Positions 34,993 to 42,866 of a DNA stretch of 50,452 nucleotides are shown piece after piece. Each line of letters opens with the position of its first letter. Positions within the stretch are counted from its first letter, which is position 1. The notes below the pieces were generated by a model, which was given only the letters and a program-made list of their open reading frames with translations, was not told the origin of the DNA and ran no database searches. The DNA comes from Chloroflexota bacterium (GTDB lineage Bacteria > Chloroflexota > Anaerolineae > UBA4142). The translations under genes and the position numbers were made by a program. The stretch spans positions 1 through 50,452 of the forward strand of contig JACQYF010000151.1 of NCBI GenBank assembly GCA_016208315.1, given 5' to 3'.

Positions 34993-35045
34993 TGGCAAGC
35001 ACCGTCGCATGATCTTTTGGGGGCAAACCAATGCCGATCATTGTC
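34982..35045 (+). pseudogene. Remnant of a third kelch lipoprotein (C-terminal fragment)
   Basis: In the frame starting near 34985 the sequence reads VHDGKHRRMIFWGQTNADH, closely matching the ends of both intact kelch paralogues (VYDEKQNRMIVWAQTG and VFDGKNNRYIVWAQTG). It has no start and no upstream blades. Together with the overrun C-terminus of kelch protein B it marks a collapsed third tandem copy. Confidence 0.7.
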
Positions 35046-35096
35046 CTCAACCAAAACCTGCCCCCAAAGTCATCTAGACCCGGCTGATTCGGTTAT

Positions 35097-35126
35097 TTGG
35101 CGCGTACGCGCAACGCGTGGTATAAT
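35097..35126 (+). promoter_or_regulatory. Promoter upstream of the LuxR/MalT fragment and RHS gene
   Basis: TTGGCG (35097-35102), 18-base spacer, TATAAT (35121-35126). It would start transcription at about 35132 and serve both the truncated regulator fragment and, by read-through, the RHS gene. Confidence 0.6.
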
Positions 35127-35182
35127 CTCGCCAGCTACTCGGATTAAGGTGGATCGGCTTGTGCACCGAAGAGGTAGGTCTC

Positions 35183-35485
35183 ATGGAATCATCCCTCGCC
35201 GAGGAGATGGGGACACTCGCACAGGCGAACCGGATTGCCCAAACCAAGCTGCGCCCTCCGCGCTTGAGCGGCGATCATTTTGCGCGCCCGCAATTGCTCA
35301 CCGAATTGCGTTTCCTCGATTTGCGTTGTACCCCCATGTTCATCCCTTTGGGACAAGCCATTCCTCAACCGCTGGATACCGACTATGTTGTTACTGGTTG
35401 GGTAAATTCCCTGTGGAACGTACCTTGCGTGAAGAGGAGGAAATATGAGAGGAGCGATTCGCATGAATGCCAAACATGCATTTGA
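35183..35485 (+). pseudogene. N-terminal fragment of a MalT/LuxR-type regulator
   Basis: From ATG 35183 the frame gives MESSLAEEMGTLAQ, then TKLRPPRLSGDHFARPQLL, which fits the start of large MalT-type LuxR ATPase regulators (typically TKLxPPRxRPxLVPRPRLL). In those proteins a Walker A loop follows within about 25 residues; here the sequence turns into unrelated residues and overlaps the RHS start. So most of the regulator has been lost, leaving its promoter and 5' end. The 452-base gap between kelch B and RHS contains only this fragment, the promoter and the kelch remnant. Confidence 0.55.
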
Positions 35486-38400
35486 GCGGCGAATGGCGTG
35501 CGTGCTGTTGCTGGCCGTCATGGTGATGGCGACGACGAGCACGCCGGCCTGGGCGGATGATCCACCGCGCGAATCCACCGCGCGCACTTTTGGCGACTCA
35601 CCGGGTACAACCTTCAACGTGGGCGACCCCATCAACGCCGCGACCGGCGAGTATTATTTCACGATGGGCTGGTTGAACCTGAGCGGAGTCCTGCCGCTCG
35701 ACTATCGTCTCTACTACGGCTCGCAGGTGGACTCGAAACGCTTGCGCGACGGCTTGCCGTTCCGGTTCAGCGGCAATCAACGGCTGACGCTGATCACGAT
35801 GAAATTCCTCGAGCCGCCCACCGTCTTTGTCGAAACTGGTTTGGGCGCGGAGGTCGGTTTTCACCAGACCGGCGATGGGTGGGCGCCGTACGATTCCGAG
35901 GGCATCCGCTATCAACTGAAAGCGAGCGGCGACTTGTACTATTTCCTGGACCCCATCCGCGGTTGGGTCTCCACCTTTCGCAAAGTATTCGAGAACGCCA
36001 ATCTGAGCGCGGCGCTGCTCGCTAGCATTCAGGACCGCAACGGCAACGCGTTGACCTACGAATATCCGTCCGGCCAGGACATGGTTTTGCGCGGCCCCGA
36101 CCGTGTGTCCGATGGGCTGGGCCGAGAGCTGCGCTTTACCTACGCCACGGTCGGCGTCAAAGACGCCAATCCCTATCTCGTGCGCGTCGAGGATCAAAAC
36201 CAACGCGCGGTCACCCTGCAATACGAAGAATCGCCGGCGGACAACCCCACCGGTGTCTACTCGGGCGTGACTCTGCGCGCGATCACCGACCCGTTGGGCA
36301 ACGTGACGACGTTTCAGTACGGCGATCAAGAGCGCGTTACCGCGCTCAAGCGGCCTGCCGGTAACGTGCCCTACCAGCAAACTTACAACCCAACTTTCCC
36401 CGATCGCGGTGTCGTCGCCACCCAGACCGACGCGCTGGGCAATGTGACGCGGATCACGCCCGACCGCTACGAATCTTCGTCCAAAGAGACCCTCTACAAG
36501 GGTCAGCGCGTCGGCGTGTGCGTGGTTAGCCCCGAAAGCCAATTCACCGTCACCTATCCGGATGGGAGCAAACAAGTTTTCCAGCACGATCGCGAGTCGC
36601 GCATCGTCAAGGCGGTGACGGATGCGACCGGCAAGCAGGCGACCTTTGAATCCGACCCAACCCGCGAGCGCATCACAGGTATCACCGACCGCCTGGGCGG
36701 AACGACGAAAATCGGCTATCACGCGCCCACCGGCAAGATCGCCTCCCTCACGAACGCGCGCGGCGACACGGTCACGTTCACTTACACCCCGCAGGAGCAA
36801 ACCATCGGCGCGGCGTTTACATTCTACGTTCTCACGAGCGTGGAATATCCCGACAAGCAATACGATGCGCTCGACCGCGTCATTTCGGTCGCCGATGCGG
36901 CCAATCGCGTGACGAAATTCGAATACGACGCTAGCGGCAACTTGGCGAAAATGACAGGCGCTGTAGGTCAAATTGCCAACTTGACCTACGACGCGATGGA
37001 CCGGCTGATCAAGGCGGCTGACGGCGTAGGTCAAATTGCCACTTTGATCTACAATCCTCTCGGTCAACTGGCTTCGACCACGAACGCTGTAGGACAAGTT
37101 GCCAACTTGTCCTACGATCCGCGCGGGTGGCTGAATGCGGTCACACGCACGGGCGCGTCGTGGAAACTGGGCTATGACGACGAGGGCCTGGTCGTTTCGC
37201 TCGCCACGCCGCTTGGCAATATCAGCAGTTACAAGCGCGACAATCTCGGCTACGTCGTCGCCCGCACGGACGCGCTGGGCAACACGACCGCTTTTACGCG
37301 CGACGCGCGCAACCGCGTCACCGGCGTAACCGATCCGCTCAAGCGGGCGACCGCGTACACCTACGACGCAGGCGGCTGGTTGAGCAGCGTCTCGCCGCCG
37401 GAACTCGGCGCGGCCAAGTACGAACGCGACGCGCTCGGCAACATTACGCGCATCTTCGACTTGAACGGCAACGCGTGGACGTTCGCTTACACGGCAATGG
37501 GACGGATGCAAGCGCGCACCGATCCGCTCAAGAATAACTGGAAATACGCGTACGACGCGCGCGGCCGGCTGAGCCAGGTCACCTATCCCGACAACACCAC
37601 TCGGACGCTGGCCTACGATGCGGCAGGGAATGCCACGCGCGATCAATACTCGGACGGTTTGGAACTCCAATACGAATACGACGCGCTCAATCGCTTGACG
37701 GCGGCGAACGATGTCCGGCTCACTCGTGACGCGCGCGCGCGAATCACGAATACTGCGAACGCGGGTGCGAATTTCGGCGCGACGTACAACGATGCCGGCG
37801 CGCTGCAAAGCGTCACGTACAACAACGGCGCGGTGACCGTCACGTACACCTACGACACGGCGACCGGCTTACTCAAGCAGGTGAGCGACGGGCTGACCAA
37901 GGCCCAGGTTGATTTCACCTACGACAAGGACAATCGCCTGATCGGCCTCGCGCGCTCGAACAAGGTGAACACAACCTTGTCCTGGGACAACGCCGGACGA
38001 TTGACGCGCATCCAAGACGTGGCGACGGGCGTGGCGACGGGCGGCTCGCCCGTCGTGGATTTGCAGTACACGCTGGACGCGGCCGGACAGGTCACGGGCG
38101 TCAAGACGTCCGCGCCGCTCGATCCAACGTCCAACTTCCAATCTCCAACTTCCAACTTCCAATACGACTCCGCGTCGCAAATCACCACCACCGGCTACAA
38201 ATACGACCCCCGCGGGCGGCTGATCCAATCACCGAACGAACAATTCAAATGGGACGGCGCGTCGCGGCTGACCAGTTACCAGTTACCAGCGAACAGTGAA
38301 CAGTTAACAGTGAGCAGTCAACGGTCATCGGTTGCGCTGGCGTACAATGGGTTTGGCGATGTTATCTCGCGCACCGATGGCAATGCAACGACGCAGTATG

Positions 38401-39566
38401 CCTACAACTACGCGCTCGGACTCGGACCGATCGTTGCGGAAATGAACGGTGCGGCGACCGTTCGCAACTACGTCTGGGCGCCGGGCGGCACGCTCTTGTA
38501 CGCGATTGAAAACGACAAGCCGGTGTTTTATCACTTTGACCGAACGGGTTCGACGCTTGCGCTGACCGATGCAAACGGCAAGGTGACGGATGCGTACGCG
38601 TACGATCCATACGGCGCACTGCTGGCGCACGAGGGCAAGAGCACACAGCCATTCACGTTCGTCGGCAAGTGGGGCGTGCGGCAAGACGACCTAGCAGGTC
38701 GTCTCTACCAGATGCGCGCGCGGTACTATGACGCGACGACGGCGCGCTTTATCAGCCGCGACCCGGCAGGTTCCAAGATTTACGAACCCCGCGAACTCAA
38801 CCCATACACTTACGCGCAAGACAATCCAATTAACAGAGGCAGCCCAACGGGGGTAGATCCGGAATTCAATGATTTGTGGAACTTCGGCCCCGATGTTGAT
38901 GAGTTTAGCGCAATTATTTACGGCACGGAGTCCAACGACCCATTGCTCCGGGCTACTGCACAATTGCGGGCGGAATTACTCGATATCCTCGTTGCCCAGC
39001 AAGCGCCTGGCTATGGTCTCTACCAGTGGGCAGGGGGCGGACTTGCGAGTCTCCCGGTTCTAGACACCGCGGGTCAGCAAAACGTCTCCGATCGGGTGCG
39101 GGATTGGTTCATACACACGGGACAAGCCGCAACAGTCGAAAATGCGCAAGCGATGGCAAGCCAAGCCATCGGGAAATTCGACGCGCACTTTCGTTTCTTC
39201 CTGTTTGCCCGAAGCATATTCGGCGGGGGCGGGGTGGCGAATGTGAGTACACCCGTTGGCAACCGGGAGACGCCGAACAAGGCGATGCTTTTCTTCCAAC
39301 AACTCGCGCAGGGTGCGTTTCCGCCCCCGCCGGTGGACGATGGGATAGGCGGCGACGAGTGGAGTGAGGGTTTGGGCAGAATTGTGATGTTGCTCCAACA
39401 ACGTTTTCACGCCATGTCCGAAGCCGAGCAGCAGCAATTCATGCAGAACCTTAGCCCTGGCGAGCAGCAGGCAGTGCAATTGTTGGCGGGCATATACGGT
39501 ATCCAACAGTTTTGGGGCGAGTGGATGTACGCGCCCAATAACTTGTCGGGAGGAGCGTCAGAATGA
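35445..39566 (+). CDS. Secreted YD/RHS-repeat protein with unclassified C-terminal tail
   Basis: 1373 residues. ATG 35445 follows AGGAGG at a four-base spacing (a second ATG at 35463 is also possible). Signal peptide with cleavage near AWA. An N-terminal domain (PINAATGEYYF, then PLDYRLYYGSQV) precedes many YD repeats of about 21 residues (for example LTYDAMDRLIKA). The RHS core ends near residue 1137 with RLYQMRARYYDATTARFISR and NPYTYAQDNPINRG. The remaining about 235 residues form a tail unlike any domain I recognise, in the position where RHS toxins sit. Between repeats the gene holds captured dispersed repeats, all in frame (36963-37115, 38124-38165, 38270-38332). Downstream is an overlapping lipoprotein gene (39563). 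Confidence 0.9.
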   Translation: MRGAIRMNAKHAFERRMACVLLLAVMVMATTSTPAWADDPPRESTARTFGDSPGTTFNVGDPINAATGEYYFTMGWLNLSGVLPLDYRLYYGSQVDSKRLRDGLPFRFSGNQRLTLITMKFLEPPTVFVETGLGAEVGFHQTGDGWAPYDSEGIRYQLKASGDLYYFLDPIRGWVSTFRKVFENANLSAALLASIQDRNGNALTYEYPSGQDMVLRGPDRVSDGLGRELRFTYATVGVKDANPYLVRVEDQNQRAVTLQYEESPADNPTGVYSGVTLRAITDPLGNVTTFQYGDQERVTALKRPAGNVPYQQTYNPTFPDRGVVATQTDALGNVTRITPDRYESSSKETLYKGQRVGVCVVSPESQFTVTYPDGSKQVFQHDRESRIVKAVTDATGKQATFESDPTRERITGITDRLGGTTKIGYHAPTGKIASLTNARGDTVTFTYTPQEQTIGAAFTFYVLTSVEYPDKQYDALDRVISVADAANRVTKFEYDASGNLAKMTGAVGQIANLTYDAMDRLIKAADGVGQIATLIYNPLGQLASTTNAVGQVANLSYDPRGWLNAVTRTGASWKLGYDDEGLVVSLATPLGNISSYKRDNLGYVVARTDALGNTTAFTRDARNRVTGVTDPLKRATAYTYDAGGWLSSVSPPELGAAKYERDALGNITRIFDLNGNAWTFAYTAMGRMQARTDPLKNNWKYAYDARGRLSQVTYPDNTTRTLAYDAAGNATRDQYSDGLELQYEYDALNRLTAANDVRLTRDARARITNTANAGANFGATYNDAGALQSVTYNNGAVTVTYTYDTATGLLKQVSDGLTKAQVDFTYDKDNRLIGLARSNKVNTTLSWDNAGRLTRIQDVATGVATGGSPVVDLQYTLDAAGQVTGVKTSAPLDPTSNFQSPTSNFQYDSASQITTTGYKYDPRGRLIQSPNEQFKWDGASRLTSYQLPANSEQLTVSSQRSSVALAYNGFGDVISRTDGNATTQYAYNYALGLGPIVAEMNGAATVRNYVWAPGGTLLYAIENDKPVFYHFDRTGSTLALTDANGKVTDAYAYDPYGALLAHEGKSTQPFTFVGKWGVRQDDLAGRLYQMRARYYDATTARFISRDPAGSKIYEPRELNPYTYAQDNPINRGSPTGVDPEFNDLWNFGPDVDEFSAIIYGTESNDPLLRATAQLRAELLDILVAQQAPGYGLYQWAGGGLASLPVLDTAGQQNVSDRVRDWFIHTGQAATVENAQAMASQAIGKFDAHFRFFLFARSIFGGGGVANVSTPVGNRETPNKAMLFFQQLAQGAFPPPPVDDGIGGDEWSEGLGRIVMLLQQRFHAMSEAEQQQFMQNLSPGEQQAVQLLAGIYGIQQFWGEWMYAPNNLSGGASE
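36963..37115 (+). repeat. Three 27-bp palindromes in frame within YD repeats
   Basis: Palindromes at 36963-36989, 37026-37052 and 37089-37115 start exactly 63 bases apart, one YD-repeat period. They are near copies of the intergenic palindrome at 17597. Translated, they encode VGQIANLTYD, VGQIATLIYN and VGQVANLSYD, replacing the usual G-x-x-x-x-YTYD strand of a YD repeat. Confidence 0.85.
38124..38165 (+). repeat. Six heptamers in frame within the RHS gene
   Basis: Units CCAACGT, CCAACTT, CCAATCT, CCAACTT, CCAACTT, CCAATAC (42 bases), encoding PTSNFQSPTSNFQY. The same array type disrupts the Wzt gene at 151-192. Confidence 0.85.
38270..38332 (+). repeat. Nine heptamers (63 bp) in frame within the RHS gene
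   Basis: Units from GACCAGT through TAACAGT to CATCGGT; nine units total 63 bases, exactly 21 codons, one YD-repeat length. Encodes TSYQLPANSEQLTVSSQ and following residues. Confidence 0.8.
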
Positions 39567-39916
39567 ATCGCCAATTCACCACATCGCGTGCAGTCCTGTC
39601 GTTCGCGTTCGTGCTGATCATAGCCAGTGTTCCGCTCGTCGCGTGCGGCGAATCGGCCCCGCCCACCTCTCCCCCTGCCCCCTCTCCTTCGAGCAGAGCG
39701 GAAACCGTAACGTCAGCGACTACCGCGCCAACAACTCAACCACCCAGCAACCCAACCACCCAACCACCGACGCAAGGACCACAAACTGTCGAGGTGAAAT
39801 ACACCTACGACGGCGCGGGACGACTCACGCAAGCCGAATACTCGAACGGCGTCGCCCTCAAATACACGTATGATAAGGCCGGGAATTTGCTGAGACGAGA
39901 GGGGGTAAGAAAATAA
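39563..39916 (+). CDS. Small lipoprotein with one YD-repeat pair, overlapping the RHS gene
   Basis: 117 residues. Its ATG overlaps the RHS stop (ATGA), so the two are translationally coupled. Signal peptide with lipobox LVAC, a Pro/Thr/Ser linker of about 45 residues, then two strands of the YD type (VEVKYTYDGAGRLTQAEY and LKYTYDKAGNLLRREG). The position is that of an RHS immunity gene, but the content is a miniature RHS repeat rather than a known immunity fold. It could cap, template or dock onto the RHS shell at the cell surface, or be a duplicated scrap of the RHS gene. Confidence 0.75.
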   Translation: MNRQFTTSRAVLSFAFVLIIASVPLVACGESAPPTSPPAPSPSSRAETVTSATTAPTTQPPSNPTTQPPTQGPQTVEVKYTYDGAGRLTQAEYSNGVALKYTYDKAGNLLRREGVRK

Positions 39917-40030
39917 GGAAAGACAGACGATCCTCAAACCCAGTAAACGCTGAGTAAACGCGGATTTGGTACTATCAGGGCATCGGATGACGATTCGCGT
40001 CTGACAAGAATCTGTAACGCGGAGGAAACT

Positions 40031-41707
40031 ATGCGATCACGCTTTGCACTGGCGATGTTGTTTGCCTTGCTGATGACGGCTTGCGCAACTCCGCCGCCGC
40101 CCACATCCCAACCCACGGCAACGGCCGTTCCCCCCACGGCGACCGCGGTCCCGCCAACCGCGACATTTGTACCCCCAGCGGCGACGCGCGTGCCGCCCAC
40201 CGTCACGCCCACTGCGACCCCGGTCCCGCCGACCGCAACCCCGGTCCCGGTTACGATGAAAGACATCGCGACCGCGGTTGCCGACAAAGTGGCTCAAGTC
40301 GTCAAGGTAGTGGAAGGCGATCCGAAACGCATGCTCCTCGTCTTTGACGAGCGGCACGATTCGCGGTTGACGCAGATGGAGATCGCCGTGATGCTCAACC
40401 GGCTCTACGAAAAGTACGGTCTCAAGCACATCGGTTTGGAGGGACAGCCCCACGACAAGGGCCCGCTCAAACTCGATTGGGCGCACCGCAAACCCTATTA
40501 CCAACCCGGGCAAAAGATCACCGCGCGCGAAGATGTGTTGGTGTACTCGCTGATGCAAGGCGAGATTGGCAGCGCCGAGTTTATGGGCTTGATCTACAAC
40601 GACGTGGTTGTGGACGGGATTGACGACGCCAAGTTGTATGCGGTGGACGCGACTCAGGCGATGGACGATGCGATGTTCGTGTATATGGGCGAGATCGCCT
40701 GGGCGCGGATGAACGAGACGCAGCGCTCCACCCTCCAAGCCCTCTTCGACCAGAAAAAGTACGAGGAGGCGCGGAACTATGCCTTCAGCACTTTTAAATT
40801 CACCGCCGACGTGTGGGCACGTATGACTGATTCCGTCAATTTCATGCAAATGGAAGAATGGGTCGAACTCTTGGACAAGTTGGAGCCGGAGGCGGAAAAA
40901 GCGGGGTTCACGCCCACCGCCGAGGAAAAGAAAAACTTGGCGGCGATGCGCGACTGGGCCAAGGCCATGTCGCAGCGCAGCGATGCAATGGTCGCGAATG
41001 CGCTCAAGGTGCTTGCGGCGAATCCGGGCGCGCCGGTCGCGATCACGGTGGGCGCGGGACATACGTCGCGTATCACCGAATTGCTCGCCAAGTCGGGGGT
41101 CTCCTTTGCAGTCATTCGCCCGCGCTCGATAGCTGAAGGCAGCAAGGCGGGGCTGCTCGCGAGTGACGAATACAATCGCAAAGTAAAAGGCCAGTCCGTC
41201 GCCCCGGCGGGATTCCTGGGCGCGATGTTAGAGGGACGTAAAAAGCCCCAGCCGACCGCAGAAAAGATCGGGTACATTGCTCAACAAGAGATGAAAGAAA
41301 TCTTGCAGTTGATGGTCAACAGTGCGCAGGATCTTGTCAACATGGGTATGAGCCCGACGATCGTCAGCATGGACTCACGATGGGTTAATTGGAAGAACGG
41401 TGAGGGTCTGCCGGTCACCCTGACCGCGGTTGGAGTCAAGGCCATCCGGGTGGAATCAGTTACTACCAACGCTGATGGAATCACGACCGTTGTCGTCGTC
41501 TTCACGATGGCGGATGGCTCGCAAATCACTGGCGCGGTTAGTATCAAGGCAGGGTCCAAGCAAAAGAGTTCGGCACATTTGGAAGGGGCCTTAGTCGAAG
41601 CCACCGAGACCGTCCGCACCAGTAAACCGAGAGAGAAGAAACCCGGCGAGACTCTCAAAGAAGACATTTGCTCCAACGCCGAAGTCCTTTGGAAGAAGAG
41701 CGGCTAG
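40031..41707 (+). CDS. Lipoprotein of the ChaN/TraB/TIKI-like superfamily
   Basis: 558 residues. Lipobox LLMTAC, then a VPPTAT-type linker, then a domain with VFDERHDSRLTQMEIAVML (a GE-x-H-D-like first motif), KYGLKHIGLEG, and later VAITVGAGHTSRITELL. The GAGH near the end and the DERHDS near the start are the two conserved catalytic spots of ChaN-like, EreA and TraB/TIKI proteins, a clan that includes haem-binding proteins, esterases and metal-dependent proteases. Which activity applies is not evident. The C-terminal about 130 residues form an extra beta domain. GGAGG precedes the ATG. Confidence 0.65.
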   Translation: MRSRFALAMLFALLMTACATPPPPTSQPTATAVPPTATAVPPTATFVPPAATRVPPTVTPTATPVPPTATPVPVTMKDIATAVADKVAQVVKVVEGDPKRMLLVFDERHDSRLTQMEIAVMLNRLYEKYGLKHIGLEGQPHDKGPLKLDWAHRKPYYQPGQKITAREDVLVYSLMQGEIGSAEFMGLIYNDVVVDGIDDAKLYAVDATQAMDDAMFVYMGEIAWARMNETQRSTLQALFDQKKYEEARNYAFSTFKFTADVWARMTDSVNFMQMEEWVELLDKLEPEAEKAGFTPTAEEKKNLAAMRDWAKAMSQRSDAMVANALKVLAANPGAPVAITVGAGHTSRITELLAKSGVSFAVIRPRSIAEGSKAGLLASDEYNRKVKGQSVAPAGFLGAMLEGRKKPQPTAEKIGYIAQQEMKEILQLMVNSAQDLVNMGMSPTIVSMDSRWVNWKNGEGLPVTLTAVGVKAIRVESVTTNADGITTVVVVFTMADGSQITGAVSIKAGSKQKSSAHLEGALVEATETVRTSKPREKKPGETLKEDICSNAEVLWKKSG

Positions 41708-41739
41708 GGCTGAAATTCAAATAAGCAAAGGAGGATTCC

Positions 41740-42843
41740 ATGCGCAAGTTCGTCGCATTCTTGCTCGTGCTCTTGTTCGTCATCACGCTGCCACTCGCCT
41801 TGCTCTCCTACAACATCGGTCGGGTGGTGTTTGACGGCGCGCTGGTCAAGCGCGTCGCCACCAAAGAGGTTACCGAATCCGACCTCATCGCCATCATCGT
41901 GCGCTGGTTCGCCCAGCGCCGCGCGCAAGAGCGCGTGCTCACGGGCGAGGCGCAAACCGCCATCCGCGAGCCGGACGCGCTCAAGGCGCTGGAATTTCCG
42001 ACCAACGAGGATTGGCGCAAGATCAAAGCCGAGGTGCTGCCCAACGAATTCCTCACGACGTGGGTCGCGGTGGCGGTGGACGGGCTGTACAGTTGGATTG
42101 ACACCAAGGACCCGCTCCCGCAAATCACCTTCGAACTCAAGCCGTGGAAGGATTACAATCGCAGCCAGCACGGCTGGAACGCGATCCAGGTCGTCTACAA
42201 CTCGCTGCCGCCGTGCAAGCAGCCCGACATTGACGATTTCCTGAAACGGCTGGCCGCGGTGCCGCCGGGCCAAGAAGTGCTCTACAATCTCTACACGCCC
42301 TGCATGTTCCCCGACCCGTGGCGTCCCGATCAGAACCAAGACTATCTCGACAGCCGCAATGAAATCTTGGACAGCGCCGCCGATCGTTTTTTCCTGACGC
42401 AGGAACTCTCGCGCATCGAAAAGCAATCGGGCGTGGGCGCGGAGAGCATCAAGCAGCAGTTGATTTTGATCCGCACCGCGGCGGCGTGGTCGCTCCTCGT
42501 GCCGCTGATCTTTGTCGCGCTGATGTTTCTGCTCGCGCTGCGGAGCCGCATGGACTGGGCGCGCTGGCTCGGCATTCCGATCTTGGTCGGCGGCTTGCTC
42601 TCGCTCTTGCCGGCGCTGGTCTATCAAACGATCGTCAACGCGCTCTTGACGATGGGCCCGATGAGCGAAGTGCCGCGCGAGGTGCAGACGGAATTCGCGC
42701 GCGCGTTCGGCGTGCTGCTTGCGGAGGTGTTCAGCCCGATGTTGATCGAGTCGCTTGTCATCATGGTGATCGGTTTGGCCATCGTGATCGCGGGCAGCGT
42801 GCGTAAGCCGAAGGTTGCGGCGCAGCCCGCGCCCGCGGGGTAG
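41740..42843 (+). CDS. Membrane protein of unknown function
   Basis: 367 residues. One N-terminal helix (FVAFLLVLLFVITLPLALLS), a long extracytoplasmic domain of about 220 residues with two conserved-looking Cys (LPPCKQPDID and YTPCMFPDPW) likely to pair, then three C-terminal helices (LLVPLIFVALMFLLAL, IPILVGGLLSLLPALVY and MLIESLVIMVIGLAIVIAG). No family recognised. AAAGGAGG precedes the ATG. It is followed 23 bases later by another lipoprotein gene, so the two and the ChaN-like gene may form an operon ending at the terminator at 43735. Confidence 0.75.
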   Translation: MRKFVAFLLVLLFVITLPLALLSYNIGRVVFDGALVKRVATKEVTESDLIAIIVRWFAQRRAQERVLTGEAQTAIREPDALKALEFPTNEDWRKIKAEVLPNEFLTTWVAVAVDGLYSWIDTKDPLPQITFELKPWKDYNRSQHGWNAIQVVYNSLPPCKQPDIDDFLKRLAAVPPGQEVLYNLYTPCMFPDPWRPDQNQDYLDSRNEILDSAADRFFLTQELSRIEKQSGVGAESIKQQLILIRTAAAWSLLVPLIFVALMFLLALRSRMDWARWLGIPILVGGLLSLLPALVYQTIVNALLTMGPMSEVPREVQTEFARAFGVLLAEVFSPMLIESLVIMVIGLAIVIAGSVRKPKVAAQPAPAG

Positions 42844-42866
42844 GGAATTGGAGGGGGCAGCGAATT

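Noticed and set aside
35598..37808. A 736-residue minus-strand open frame opposite the RHS gene
   Set aside because: Its Arg/Val-rich periodic sequence mirrors the YD repeats; no start signal or known motif.
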